Of a DNA stretch of 37,021 nucleotides, positions 10,501 through 16,880 are shown one piece after another. Below the pieces are notes generated by a model. The model had not been told where the DNA came from. It saw only the letters and a program-made list of their open reading frames with translations, and made no database searches. The position numbers and the translations under genes were made by a program. Position 1 is the stretch's first letter, and every line of letters starts with the position of its first letter. Source of the DNA: a virus. Location: IMG/VR virus record IMGVR_UViG_3300045921_000143, positions 1 through 37,021 of that record; one strand, written 5' to 3'.

Positions 10501-11704
10501 TGGGGCCAAACACGGACTCGAACGATTCGCCGGGCGTACCGCGGTTGACTGCGGCCGGGTCCTCAGTGGAAGCCCCCGGCGGCGGAGCCTCGGACGGTAC
10601 TTCCGGGCGCTGCCGGCGACCAAGCGCCACCGAGAAGCCACCACCGATAAGGCCGCCCAGCGCCCCGCCCTCAACGGTTGCCTCAAGGACGCCCTCAGTC
10701 GCGCTGCGGGTCTTGTCATACGTCTGAGCAGCGATGTTCTGAACGTACTGCTCAACAGCCGACTGCGAGGCTTCCTGCGGCGCCTCTGCGATAGCGCCCC
10801 GGCCAAGCCGCTGAAGCGCAGTGCCCGCCGCACCTTCCCCCACAATAGGTGTCCAGAGACGCCCAGCTGCGGAGGAGATAGCTCCTACGATCAGGCCGGC
10901 AAGCAGCGGGCGAGCACCCTGAGCCTCGGCCGCGAGGGCCTCACGCGCCTCGGACTCGGTCATCGTCCTGCGCAGCTCGGCGTAGCGAGGAGACTGCATC
11001 AGCTCCTCTTCACGGGCACCAGCCACCTCCTCGTCAATCTGGTTGGCGAGGGCGCCCATCGAGATGGTCGCTTCGGACGCACCTAGGTAGCCGATAGCCG
11101 CGGGCGAGGCACCCATGCGGAACATGATGATGGACGGCAGCAGAGTAGCAAGCGACGACGGGACGGCCTGCACCAGCTTCGTACCGACAGTGGCGGCTGT
11201 CTCCAACGGATCGTCGGACCGGAACACCGACTTGGTCGGATCGAGCGTGAGCCACTGACGAGAGACGCGATCGACAACCTCCGGGCGGAGAGTTTTGTAC
11301 ATCTCCTCACGGATGTTACCAAGGTACTGCCGGGTGGCACGGAACGGGGTGTTGAGGCCCATCTCCGGAACAACGCCCGGGAAAGCCTCACGAGCCTTGC
11401 GCTCACCCTGTCCGACCAGATACTCGCCGGCACCGGCCAACGCCTCGCCGACACCAACAAGCTCTGCCCCGAACATAGTAGGAAGGCCGCCTTCGCCCTC
11501 GGGCGGGCGGGGCTTGATGCCGCCACCAAGCTCCCAAAGAGGTGGCAGACCACGGTCGGCCGGGGAAGCGCCGGCACTGTACTGTTCGATGAGGGCATCC
11601 GCCCTGCCCTGAATGTCGGGCAGGGGCGGAAGCTCGAGCGGGTCAAGTGCTCGGAGAGGGCCGAAGTCCTTCTCGTACTGCCGGCGGATGTCGGACATGG
11701 TCAC
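1454..11704 (-). CDS. Giant internal-virion / large polyvalent-type protein, 3416 aa, with zincin motif
   Basis: This one gene fills 28% of the window. The GTG at 11704 overlaps the upstream stop as GTGA; an ATG at 11698 is an alternative start, and no clear ribosome site is seen. In order: hydrophobic Gly/Ala-rich segments at about 170-225, 265-295 and 335-362; a Pro/Ala/Gln-rich linker at about 365-690; long charged helical regions with a Lys/Glu coiled coil near 1225-1300; a metallopeptidase motif HELAH (H2242, E2243, H2246) with a possible third ligand in DEFLAEAW (E2305 or E2309); a hydrophobic region near 2865-2900 (TPAYWMTNATQPW); and another near 3115-3150. Giant proteins of this plan in podophages (N4-, DarB- or PLxRFG-like) are carried in the virion and ejected into the host. 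That role is inferred here from architecture and from its place after two internal-virion-type genes. Confidence 0.75.
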   Translation of the reverse strand: MTMSDIRRQYEKDFGPLRALDPLELPPLPDIQGRADALIEQYSAGASPADRGLPPLWELGGGIKPRPPEGEGGLPTMFGAELVGVGEALAGAGEYLVGQGERKAREAFPGVVPEMGLNTPFRATRQYLGNIREEMYKTLRPEVVDRVSRQWLTLDPTKSVFRSDDPLETAATVGTKLVQAVPSSLATLLPSIIMFRMGASPAAIGYLGASEATISMGALANQIDEEVAGAREEELMQSPRYAELRRTMTESEAREALAAEAQGARPLLAGLIVGAISSAAGRLWTPIVGEGAAGTALQRLGRGAIAEAPQEASQSAVEQYVQNIAAQTYDKTRSATEGVLEATVEGGALGGLIGGGFSVALGRRQRPEVPSEAPPPGASTEDPAAVNRGTPGESFESVFGPTSGGVRVGPTQTQGDLFTSGQSAADAVDPAVAAALRAREQFTTRVAQPYDRSGNPTGRPVVLQDSGELQAERDQAAMRAAARAQAEAELAESKPKPVSPKAPKDAKARVAAAQVRWQQAVEARTQQLLEQGPQIRPPAAPNEAQVDMFAAVPSPEGGFELSTPGPGTDPYQMALRQGQLGLPRPPPGQITEQRELTQPIPGGTMSLLPPARGQLPQPPERDLSQPPGVLPDERQIGIFDQAPFPRPEPAPVTEEPSVQPVEEVAQPDETAQAPVEYEVSVVDRDRQVKSRKTFPTLAEAEAAAKDLRSRAKETGNTVMVQRRQRSTADVYRLIGRDEDGNVVVNEPHPDSDSAQAALARYIMDPEFNTVEFSIVPTAELRKPAEPAPKVQQPDEPTAEPLLDIEAQLDDMEDETSDRLGVYLSRDNIDRLNRDRASEVIRGRGVQLGNFDDKGGLLIVRDRPTADMALELKAEGQDMQEILGLLTRAGAGKPLAGRYVVQERTPAGAVVRETLVGTYAEADALAEEIGERAVIISAQQALRRRARLIEQERKQRAKKRTETKARDKFLEQTDTLVEKGVITPEEEQEALKSKTPGRAASRLLSRSAKAQRDAANRRIGGFFAPEDLTFRDDRYADLYANAFEELRGLVDLASSVTPRKGAKPRLLNIYELNDVEGFVTVGDRIRYAIELERLDDVLDTLSKARKLGGATQKVDSRPIEVASELSPEATTEAKTRQLDIPAGEDVSRSVFDTVDLVPEDELVRLVTLATRPGLILRGALPSEKELAQDEALFRLDELFAQAVNYIAGLPRRARAPEDAAARVANAGNKVLRNNDKIEEVKKQLAALKGKKKKSDEAATLEAQLESLRDTQQKLVKDYLKAVAAVEENQDEPIERLKELGVLRLESPDEVKQANKLTEQEIEEGATAAGEMLLSSELTSALANEGIQFDVSVTQIITGDKDVVKQLYDRATTPGQKRKIIQRAQVMYQTNQNVGRARQARFRRDEQTGEKNRYGFSGQMPTGAKTVERKAAKQRMVEGYYAPEDVEFGAPRSKKLYVEAFKKLSDVAENIRLAGDDVTPLQRLSLEAAIAEMDKAVEKAQPTPKTAEIYEVTSAYSADVLVNFWRVQDETPEVRKKRVARANRLRPKLATAIAKTDEMLTRFRKEVLPAETDRAKRTQLVYALAYLRSLRDYAQFAYNADNPSTPALNQIEDLIGFLDEVNGMSDEAFAAGYAKVTKASLRGSLRLITGDQSFRKFVLDRSRANRDAALHAKHVAAVRLGRELTDVGMKKSMYFRDMVMPVMQKFADSFMVDGWFSYQPTVAEMDSVQYALQRMLRDKRTPPELTQRTAKYFMQLGYTFDENGVLQYEESSEPPPEGQKPRRRQERYTKITDENLDKQARLKHETLLGVVDNVTGEEYTPEVSASPLVREGTSASIFKQIQETREVAARAAEREERSQTARDRVLNSRVLGVLTRYSNNLAAARTAGAARLAEQRLFAALEELGVEAQPGKGKEKDTTALVRAFGYDVKVPLVEPRLTGDTPTALEELRRLGREMEIPDITAPLPQWARPDIAPTFMRTPVTAEQVIPASTQQQAELYSRVAGVIDRFLKRISNTKTTINGMVRAEQRMVRALQALGVWQQGKTPAIGTIKIGDKSRSVRLVADALQAKTLLKQQAKEIMLSVKPPAEPSIVTAARRTASPEAREQLAAAESKARSTPVDEETDLFMRAIDPDLYSEEFTAVVDEIDAAINQLGSGMSANDALDVFMRKIPKGHPFHAVAQRLLMSNLDDVVIRYDFGRRLKKNAAGAFVRNMNGRPTVLLKFYEDTGLSARGDALRSYTILHELAHAATYGALRNKPWFALELTGLREHVRQYLEERMGGLPPTEYVRYGLEKTKLDGRPNPIDEFLAEAWTNLELRAILKRVPAPTPATTPTLWSRVQSAWDAFKALVRRVLGLPEPVKPVDTSVLDVIFSMTDELFTGEKVDMTDMLEVRIPDAVLRAPAAAILEKHVGISKWAKRIRDWAVPPLGAMSMEQIRDLYASGFQGPQGNPLTDYMTAYFKRAAENSRLMERAEKIVQRWTTLQQKNPAAAVELSRVATEASLYRVSPGEAVTSLRNKHLITPAGQQRWAELNARYRAMPSEYRQMYDDLQAYYRNALAEESTLILQNALRSVLATGAGAPLDIETFEDTFTLKKLEGITPEKLNEMLGDLATPDMKATINQLARLPEMRQGDYFPLMRYGDFVVYASRETERKTFTNNKEAQAYAATKRRDDPTLDVGVFAVDDKFVVRVTEKEFSTAESRTEAEEIRQRMVETYGADAVSDVQRRSQFAQDAVIQSNSALASILGRLEGNAAAQAAIKNFYLRSLSDSSFRKHEIRRKNRLGVNYDIQHRNFANYAKQSAYYTSQLQYGWQLGRHLRDMDEFAKRTRGTDDISAVRRGDVVNELKKRDEQMAELPDIVKIVRRGTEFAQFISLTTPAYWMTNATQPWMITLPWLAARYGWRSAGAALGMAQNLIKSRILEAVVDSKGGIAAARKLTGKVAAEQAFSVIDQIIDQIRNDSSLPDGRGEKYIAMLTELRRNNVIDLSWIAELRDIAEGQDLSPTQRLLDASRIMAHLTEVNNRVLVAIAAYDLKYNEVVEAAGEVEADRQATLYAKTAVSTTQFNYGGANKPRWFQTNGPLGAGAPLVTQFMQWPQHIYAMMGMNLYKWTKGDKEAKRIFLNVLATHTLAAGVAGSMFQPIKWAAGLVLALFGDDDEPYDAASAVSGQAFDWWFQKNLAAITGSPALAEAATKGIPALLGVDLSKRLSMGSIFMADLRPENADSFLGSAVTSFGGPWVGIGVQWGRGFQQVMEASANGDVRGFFRGLEFVMPKIARDFLRAGRFATEGITSTRGDVLIPADDVSPLELFTQSLGLTPTAVSRFYDKREYLTRRARLASEHKQEIVTRILKADPSERGKLISEAVQHNKMYPDAPISIAGLIQAMRNKREREVRTQTYGANLNDRQAAVFGREADFLR

Positions 11705-13647
11705 TGCGCCGGCAGGGCGGTACGGCTGGCACCAGAAGTACGGAGGCGTTGCACGTCCTGAGCAAGCTGATCAAGCGTGCCGTTCTCGTAGTGCTGCATC
11801 ACCAACGCCGCAATCTCGGCTTCAGTGTATTGGGTCCTGTCAGGATACAGCGTCTTGATCTGACCCATCAAATTGCGCAGCTGACGGGCAACAGGAGCAG
11901 TAGCAGGGTCAAGTTCTAGGGCCTCGGTCTCGCTCCTGAAGTAGTCGAGGCCTGCCTTGATGTCGCTTTGGCGGATAGTACCGCCGCCGGCGCCGCCGAT
12001 ACCTCGATTGGCAGCGATAAGGCGGGCCGAGCCGTCCATGAGATTCGCTTGCGCGTTGGCGATAGCGGCAGAAGACTGCGCGGCCTGCAGGCGCATTGTC
12101 GACTCTGCCAACGGCTTGTCGATCTCCTGCCGCTGTTCGTCCTGCATGAGCTGGTCACGCCGATCCTTCGTCCACACACGCCACGCCTTCGGATCGCTGA
12201 AGTTCTCGATCATGACGGCGAGGTACTCCGGGGTAATGAGCTGCGGATTGCCGACCGGCTTACCGGTCTGCTCGTCGAAGCCCATGCCTACCAGCTGCCC
12301 TTGATAAACACCAAAACGCACATCAGCACCGTTGGGGAAGTACTGGTACGCAACCGTAAGGGCACGAGTAGCAGCGGGGATGTTTCCGGCGGCAAGATAC
12401 TGAAACGCGGCTCGAGCGTTCTGGTCGAAGCCACGCATCTGCATGTTGACCACCGTCCTGTCAACCTCGTCGATGGCTTCCGTCTCTGACTTGCCCATTG
12501 CAATCGCGTCAGCAACCATAGCCTCGCGCTCTTTCGCCCATTCCATGGTGGAGTAGCGAGGGATCTCGTCGGGGGAGACCTGAATCTGGTCGTAGGGTAT
12601 CGGCTCGGCGCTTTCGCCCAGCATGCTGAGAGTACGCTTGCCGGCCTGTGGGTTGGGGGCAATTGACAGATTCGGAAGTGCAACACCAAGGGCCGCAGTG
12701 CCGCCAGCGGCGGCGGCGGGCTGCGGCTCAGACCGCGGCTGCTGCTGTCCAACAGGCAAAGCGGACTGGGGCTGCTGACCAGCGTCAGGATCAGGCCGAA
12801 GAAGGCCAAAGGTCAGATCATCGGCAGTGCCGAGGGCGCGTACGCCGATATCCCCCAGAAGGGTAGGATCCTCGTTTGGGCCAAGCTCCATGCCGAATCG
12901 CTTGCGGTACTCCTCCGTGTCGGTGCCGGCGACCTTGGCGCCAGTACTGGCCAGATGCGCAAGCGCCCCCAGCTGAAGGGCAGCACCACCGACACCGCCG
13001 CGGGCAATTCGACTACCTTCCGGTAGCTTGCCCCTCACTGCGTCCTTGACCTTGGAGCCCATCGACTTCTTGGTCGTGGTGTCGTTGGTGAAGTCGGCCG
13101 GCCGCTTGGCCGCCCCTCGTTCCAGCTGCTCCGCGGTGCGGTTCCTAGGCGGCGGCTCACCACGGGCACGGCGGGCTTGGCGAGCCTTCCAGTCTTCTAG
13201 GGTCTCACCATCAACACGCCCGCCCTCGGCGTACGGCAGAGCACGCCGAAAGTCGCCCGCCGGCGAAGGCAGGGCGATGGTTTGCCCGGGTACAACAATG
13301 CCGTCAGTAGTAGTCGTCCCCGGAAGCGCCACAGTCTGCGAAGGGACAGCGCCGGGGGCACTGGGGGCACCGGCATTGTTCCCCAGCCCCCCAAGGTTCT
13401 TCAGCCACCCAAACAGACGCTCGCCGTAGGTCGGCGGAAGCGACCCGCGGCCGCCTTCGCGTGGGGGGAGCCCCGCCCGCTGCCGTGCCCGGTTGACGGC
13501 ACCAAGCCGCCCCTCGTTCTTCAGCTCACGGTCCTGAATCTCAGTGGCGAGAAGCCGCTCTTCCTGACGGGCGCGACGGGCGTCAACCGCCGACTGATAG
13601 CCGCCCTGAAGGCCCTGTACGAATGCGCCGAACGGGTTCTGAGGCAT
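11701..13647 (-). CDS. Putative internal virion / ejection protein, 648 aa
   Basis: ATG 13647 follows the previous stop by three bases, and the gene's TGA overlaps the GTG start of the giant gene (GTGA), so the two are probably translated together. The N-terminus (about 1-60) is charged and helical (VDARRARQEERLLATEI). Residues 60-330 are rich in Gly, Pro and Ala with a PYAEGGRVDG segment at 138-147. The C-terminal half is helical and soluble, with two stretches typical of alpha-helical bundles near the end. No signal peptide, membrane segment or catalytic motif is visible. I do not recognise a named family. Position between another internal-virion-type protein and the giant suggests a partner in the ejected set, in the manner of T7 gp14-16; this is inference from context. 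Confidence 0.6.
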   Translation of the reverse strand: MPQNPFGAFVQGLQGGYQSAVDARRARQEERLLATEIQDRELKNEGRLGAVNRARQRAGLPPREGGRGSLPPTYGERLFGWLKNLGGLGNNAGAPSAPGAVPSQTVALPGTTTTDGIVVPGQTIALPSPAGDFRRALPYAEGGRVDGETLEDWKARQARRARGEPPPRNRTAEQLERGAAKRPADFTNDTTTKKSMGSKVKDAVRGKLPEGSRIARGGVGGAALQLGALAHLASTGAKVAGTDTEEYRKRFGMELGPNEDPTLLGDIGVRALGTADDLTFGLLRPDPDAGQQPQSALPVGQQQPRSEPQPAAAAGGTAALGVALPNLSIAPNPQAGKRTLSMLGESAEPIPYDQIQVSPDEIPRYSTMEWAKEREAMVADAIAMGKSETEAIDEVDRTVVNMQMRGFDQNARAAFQYLAAGNIPAATRALTVAYQYFPNGADVRFGVYQGQLVGMGFDEQTGKPVGNPQLITPEYLAVMIENFSDPKAWRVWTKDRRDQLMQDEQRQEIDKPLAESTMRLQAAQSSAAIANAQANLMDGSARLIAANRGIGGAGGGTIRQSDIKAGLDYFRSETEALELDPATAPVARQLRNLMGQIKTLYPDRTQYTEAEIAALVMQHYENGTLDQLAQDVQRLRTSGASRTALPAQ

Positions 13648-13650
13648 GTG

Positions 13651-14676
13651 TTACGCCAGCGCCATGCGGCGCTGCTCCTTTGCCGGAGTGTGGTACTTGG
13701 CGACGAGACGGTCGAAGAACTCCTGCCCCTTGATTCGCACAACATCTGCCGGGATGACGTACTCGCCGTCGGACGCCATGATCGGTACGGTGTCGTCGAT
13801 GCCCGAGCCGTCACCCAGCCCGGTCGCGACCATACCGTCCGTGCCGTCAGTCTGCACCGTGCCACCGTCAGCGAGGCCAGCGGCAGCTCCGATGATGGTG
13901 CCAATACCGCCAAGCACACCGGCCTTCTGCCCGAGCCCGGCATCCCAGTGGGCCATCTGGTTCGCGTACCCCTGATTGAGGATGTTGGCCTGCTGGCCGT
14001 ACCCCTGCAGTGCCCCGCCGAAGTAGGTGGCCGCGCCCTGCATGGCGCCGGCAGACGTGCCAGTAGTCTGATTGGCACCGCCAATCGCCGCCTGACCCGC
14101 ACCGATGGCCCCGCCGTAGCTTTGAGCCACGTTGGACAGCGAGCCGCGACCAAGGTTGATTGCATCCGACCGGAGCGCCCGGCCGACGTCCTCAACACGC
14201 CGGTTGGCAGCGGTGGCAGCGCCAGCCTGAGCGGCGGCCTGCTGCACGCGAACGCCGATGTCGAGAGCAGCGTTGCGGGTCTGCGAGGGATCCACACCGA
14301 ACGATTCGATCCGGGCCAAAGCGTTGCGCCGCTGGGCGTCGAACTGCTGGTTAACGTCAGCGATTGCCGAGGCCCGCTCCCGCTCACGCCGGGCAACGGT
14401 GTCGTATTCCTGAGCCTCGGTGACGAACTGGTCCTCGAGAGGGCGGAACACGGACTCATACCGTTGCCGGTCCTCGCGGGCGATACGGGCCTGCTCCTCC
14501 ATCGCAGGCAGCTGAACACCGAGCACCTGATTAAGGGTCTCGCGGTTCATCGCGTCCTGCTCTTTGGCCCACTTAAGCTGGTCGAGCGCCGTCTGGCGCT
14601 GAATCTCGGCGACCTCTCTGTTGGCGTTGGCTACGCCAGAAAGGTCAGGCGGAGGAGGCGGATCACTGCAGCACAT
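13651..14676 (-). CDS. Internal virion-type protein with C-terminal ADGG/DGEYVIPADVV segment, 341 aa
   Basis: The gene starts at ATG 14676, inside the last 14 bases of the GNAT gene, and ends three bases before the next start. The N-terminus is MCCSDPPPPPD. Residues 15-150 form a long charged helix (heptad-like, Gln/Glu/Arg rich), and 150-260 is an Ala/Gly/Gln-rich region of low complexity. The C-terminus holds LADGGTV and then DGEYVIPADVVRIKGQEFF. That last segment recurs at the end of many phage virion proteins, often podoviral internal proteins. Known: such proteins lie in the capsid lumen or tail channel. Inferred: a member of the ejected set encoded with the 648 aa and 3416 aa proteins. 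A chaperone-like or tail-length role cannot be excluded. Confidence 0.6.
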   Translation of the reverse strand: MCCSDPPPPPDLSGVANANREVAEIQRQTALDQLKWAKEQDAMNRETLNQVLGVQLPAMEEQARIAREDRQRYESVFRPLEDQFVTEAQEYDTVARRERERASAIADVNQQFDAQRRNALARIESFGVDPSQTRNAALDIGVRVQQAAAQAGAATAANRRVEDVGRALRSDAINLGRGSLSNVAQSYGGAIGAGQAAIGGANQTTGTSAGAMQGAATYFGGALQGYGQQANILNQGYANQMAHWDAGLGQKAGVLGGIGTIIGAAAGLADGGTVQTDGTDGMVATGLGDGSGIDDTVPIMASDGEYVIPADVVRIKGQEFFDRLVAKYHTPAKEQRRMALA

Positions 14677-15199
14677 CGTTCGAGCCCTCTACCTTCTTCG
14701 AGTAGAACACCGCCACGGGGCGGTATCCTCTGCTTTCCAAGAACGGCCCGATATCCGGGCCACCGACAGGTCCCTTTGAGGACATGCCTATGTACTTGCA
14801 GCCGAGCTTCGCAAGGATGTCTTCGGCGTACTTCAACAGCTTCGGGGCCAGCCCCTGCCCCCTGACTTCCGGGCGCAGGAAGAACGCATCCTCGCGACCG
14901 ATCAGGGAACCACGGGAATGAGCGTCCCGGTAAACGTAGTACTGCAAGTATCCTACCAGCTTCCCGTCAACACGTGTAGTGAACAGGACATACTTGGCCT
15001 CGCGCTCCAGCTGTGACCACTGGGCATAATCTGGGTCAAGCGGGGAGTCAAGGTACAAGGTCTCAGTCTCTGCGTAGTGCAAAGCGTGGAGTGGCCGCAA
15101 TTCGTCCACTATCTGGCTGATTTTCTCGATGCCGACCACGGTACCAGCGGCAACCTCGAGCGGGGCAAAGCCGTAGTACTTGACTTCAGGCTGGCCCAT
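14663..15199 (-). CDS. GNAT family N-acetyltransferase, 178 aa
   Basis: ATG 15199 has a near-perfect GGAGG six bases upstream and overlaps the previous gene by 14 bases. The protein has the GNAT plan: an N-terminal helix region, beta strands around 70-90 (KYVLFTTRVDGKLVGYLQYY), motif A at 104-122 with the acetyl-CoA pyrophosphate loop RGQGLA (113-118), and a C-terminal part with SSKGPVGGPDIGPFLESRGY. The family moves an acetyl group from acetyl-CoA to an amine. The acceptor is not visible: it could be a host protein, a virion protein or a small molecule. It sits between the lysis cassette and the internal-virion genes, so it is expected to be made late. GNAT genes in such positions are known in other podophages, with unknown roles. 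Confidence 0.82.
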   Translation of the reverse strand: MGQPEVKYYGFAPLEVAAGTVVGIEKISQIVDELRPLHALHYAETETLYLDSPLDPDYAQWSQLEREAKYVLFTTRVDGKLVGYLQYYVYRDAHSRGSLIGREDAFFLRPEVRGQGLAPKLLKYAEDILAKLGCKYIGMSSKGPVGGPDIGPFLESRGYRPVAVFYSKKVEGSNDVLQ

Positions 15200-15554
15200 C
15201 CAAAACCTCCGCGCATGCAGGCCGCGTGTACCCGCGCTTTGCGCGCGTCTCGTATTCCCGCTCTTTCTCTTGCAGACGTGTCAGGAAAAACTGCTTAGCA
15301 GACGCTGACGTCGACTGGCACTGGCGAATTCGCGCGTCTACGAGCTGCTCTTCAAGCAGCGACACGTAGATCGAATCGACCTGCTCCGCTCTGGCGAAGC
15401 CGGTACCAAATGCCGGAGTCACGAACCACCCGAGCGCCCAGAGGGCAAAGACCCAAGACGAGACCGCGCTGACGAACAGCGCGCTGTGGTAGAACAGCCG
15501 AGCCTGCGGGTCAGAGTCCGCGGCAATGAGCATGTTGTAGAACCACTTGATCAT
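15186..15554 (-). CDS. Small membrane protein of the lysis region, 122 aa
   Basis: ATG 15554 overlaps the Rz stop as ATGA. One strong hydrophobic segment is seen at about 20-50 (LFYHSALFVSAVSSWVFALW). It is followed by a charged helical region with QLVDARIRQCQ and FFLTRLQEKEREYET and a short C-terminal tail with a Cys. The plan is one or two membrane spans and a soluble helical domain. Small proteins of this shape occur next to lysis genes in several podophages. It may be a holin accessory, an antiholin or an unrelated inner-membrane protein. I do not recognise a named family, and the role is inferred only from position directly after Rz/Rz1. Confidence 0.6.
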   Translation of the reverse strand: MIKWFYNMLIAADSDPQARLFYHSALFVSAVSSWVFALWALGWFVTPAFGTGFARAEQVDSIYVSLLEEQLVDARIRQCQSTSASAKQFFLTRLQEKEREYETRAKRGYTRPACAEVLDGPA

Positions 15555-16108
15555 CGCGGCGACATCTGCAACAGCCGGCGTTGACAGGCGCGCAGGCGCT
15601 CGCTGACGAGTTTCGCCTGCCCGACGAGATCGTCTAGTCCACTGAGATCGAGTTCAATGATTTCAGAGCGTCCTCCAACATCGCGTCCCACTCCGCGTCC
15701 GAGGGGGGAGGCACCATCACCGAAGGCGGGGGTGGAACCAGAATCTCCGTCGCGACCGGCGTACATGGCTTTGTCGTCGCACACCCTGACACGAATAATG
15801 CGAGGAGGAGTGCTGTCAATCCTGTTCTGCAGTTCACGGATCCTCTCCTGAAGTTCAGACTCAACCTGCATGCTCTGGAAGGCCTGAGCAGCCCGGAGGC
15901 GCTCACCCGCAGCCGCCAGCTCTGACCGGTACGCCTCGTGTTCCTTGACGAGCGCCGCCACAGCGAGCTGCTCGTGCTTCTTGGCGTCGTCGATGCGGTC
16001 ACTTTGGACCTTCCACGCTGCACCAAAGCCGCCCAAGAACGACACGACGGCAAGGGCGGCGTACGGCCCCCAGTTCAACGTCGGTAGCGTGAATTTGAAC
16101 GGTCCCAT
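15551..16108 (-). CDS. Rz-like inner-membrane spanin subunit, 185 aa
   Basis: A single N-terminal membrane anchor (about 14-33, PYAALAVVSFLGGFGAAWKV) is followed by a long charged helix to about residue 95, the standard i-spanin topology (N-in, C-terminus in the periplasm). ATG 16108 lies 34 bases inside the holin-candidate gene. The C-terminal part after residue 95 is Gly/Asp/Ser rich, then has a helix near the end. At 185 residues it is longer than lambda Rz (153), and the extra length coincides with the region that also encodes Rz1 in another frame. Spanins connect inner and outer membranes and fuse them after the endolysin has cut the wall. The nested lipoprotein gene makes the assignment firm. 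Confidence 0.83.
   Translation of the reverse strand: MGPFKFTLPTLNWGPYAALAVVSFLGGFGAAWKVQSDRIDDAKKHEQLAVAALVKEHEAYRSELAAAGERLRAAQAFQSMQVESELQERIRELQNRIDSTPPRIIRVRVCDDKAMYAGRDGDSGSTPAFGDGASPLGRGVGRDVGGRSEIIELDLSGLDDLVGQAKLVSERLRACQRRLLQMSPR
15634..15837 (-). CDS. Rz1-like outer-membrane spanin lipoprotein nested in Rz, 67 aa
   Basis: Lies wholly inside the Rz gene in a different frame. The best start is GTG 15837, which has AGGAG seven bases upstream; earlier in-frame starts would put an improbable Arg-rich stretch before the signal. The product has a classic lipoprotein signal: hydrophobic TALLLALFV then lipobox VSGC with the modified Cys at 19. The mature part is 49 residues with two proline runs (VPPPPSV and VPPPSD) and an acidic helical end. 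Proline-rich, short and nested in Rz is the hallmark of Rz1. It is expected to be anchored in the outer membrane and to bind the Rz C-terminus. This is strong evidence for a Gram-negative host. Confidence 0.85.
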   Translation of the reverse strand: MNCRTGLTALLLALFVSGCATTKPCTPVATEILVPPPPSVMVPPPSDAEWDAMLEDALKSLNSISVD

Positions 16109-16389
16109 TCATCCAAGTCCGAGTTGTGGTCACGGTCTCGCCAGCGGTCGTCCCGCTCGTTCCAAGAACTATCCCGGTCCGAGTGGCTACTATGGTCCCA
16201 TTCTACCCTCTTTTGGAACGTCCGGTTAGTCGTGTAGACCCCCAATATGGCAGCGGAAGTCCACCCCCAGACGTCGGGCGGAATATGTTCAGTGAACAGG
16301 GCAATGGTGGCCGTAATCTGGACGCCTAGCGACTGCCAGAACTCCGTGGAGTTCCACGAGCGGGGCGGGTTTACCGGCGGCTCGCGCAT
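16075..16389 (-). CDS. Holin candidate with charged C-terminal tail, 104 aa
   Basis: ATG 16389 overlaps the endolysin gene by 19 bases, and the gene's end overlaps Rz. Residues 14-34 (FWQSLGVQITATIALFTEHI) and 37-58 (WGWTSAAILGVYTT region) form two short hydrophobic segments, the usual size for a small phage holin. The last 40 residues are a run of alternating Asp, Arg, Ser and Trp (for example NERDDRWRDRDHN), a strongly polar mixed-charge tail. Holins set the time of lysis by opening the inner membrane. Identity rests on size, membrane segments and place between endolysin and spanins, not on a family match. The tail would lie in the cytoplasm if both termini are in. Confidence 0.6.
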   Translation of the reverse strand: MREPPVNPPRSWNSTEFWQSLGVQITATIALFTEHIPPDVWGWTSAAILGVYTTNRTFQKRVEWDHSSHSDRDSSWNERDDRWRDRDHNSDLDEWDRSNSRYRR

Positions 16390-16880
16390 CGCTCGGCCAG
16401 CAATTCAAGGAAGTGGACGCCGCGCCGCTGCCAGCCAGCAATGAACGCCGCCTGCGACCGGTCACGCCGAACGAGGTCAGCCCACAGGACGAACCTGTAG
16501 CCTAGGACCCGCAGGAACAGTGCTGTGGGGTCCTGCTCGTTGACCGCAGCAAGGGTCTTGGGGCCGACAACCCCATCCTCGGCCGCACCTGCAGCACGCT
16601 GGAGCCATCTGGCAGCCAGCCGGACCCCATGGTTGACCCCAGCGTCGACGACTAGGTACCGAAGCAGGTCGTCACCGATCCGGTCGAACCTAGGCCGCAG
16701 GATGTACTCGCGCTCGTAGAACTCCCGGGCCTGAGCCTCGGTGATGTTGCGAACGTCACTGCCATAGGCCCGCTCAGTGATGCCCCACTTGGTGCGCCCG
16801 CCCCGATCACTCGGGTGGTCGGTGAACTTGTCACCGCCCTCGTGCTTCAGGATGTTGGTGATGATCTTCTGGTTGTTCAT
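16371..16880 (-). CDS. Endolysin: GH108-type muramidase with peptidoglycan-binding domain, 169 aa
   Basis: ATG 16880 overlaps the previous stop as ATGA, with AAAGGA ten bases upstream. Residues 1-90 match the glycosyl hydrolase 108 plan: ILKHEGGDKFTDHPSDRGG with the likely catalytic Glu14 in HEGG, then TKWGIT. Residues about 93-165 match the linked PG_binding_3 domain (AEDGVVGPKTLAAV). There is no signal peptide or signal-anchor, so export should need the holin. The enzyme cuts the MurNAc-GlcNAc bond of peptidoglycan late in infection. Length fits the family (usually 165-185). It heads the lysis cassette, followed by the holin candidate and the spanins. Confidence 0.9.
   Translation of the reverse strand: MNNQKIITNILKHEGGDKFTDHPSDRGGRTKWGITERAYGSDVRNITEAQAREFYEREYILRPRFDRIGDDLLRYLVVDAGVNHGVRLAARWLQRAAGAAEDGVVGPKTLAAVNEQDPTALFLRVLGYRFVLWADLVRRDRSQAAFIAGWQRRGVHFLELLAERCASRR

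Noticed and set aside
13282-14865. 527-codon plus-strand ORF
   Set aside because: Crosses three overlapping minus-strand genes and has no recognisable protein features.
15634-16053. Longer 139-residue version of the Rz1 frame
   Set aside because: The first 72 residues are Arg/Ser-rich out-of-frame Rz; the lipoprotein signal and AGGAG box place the start at 15837.
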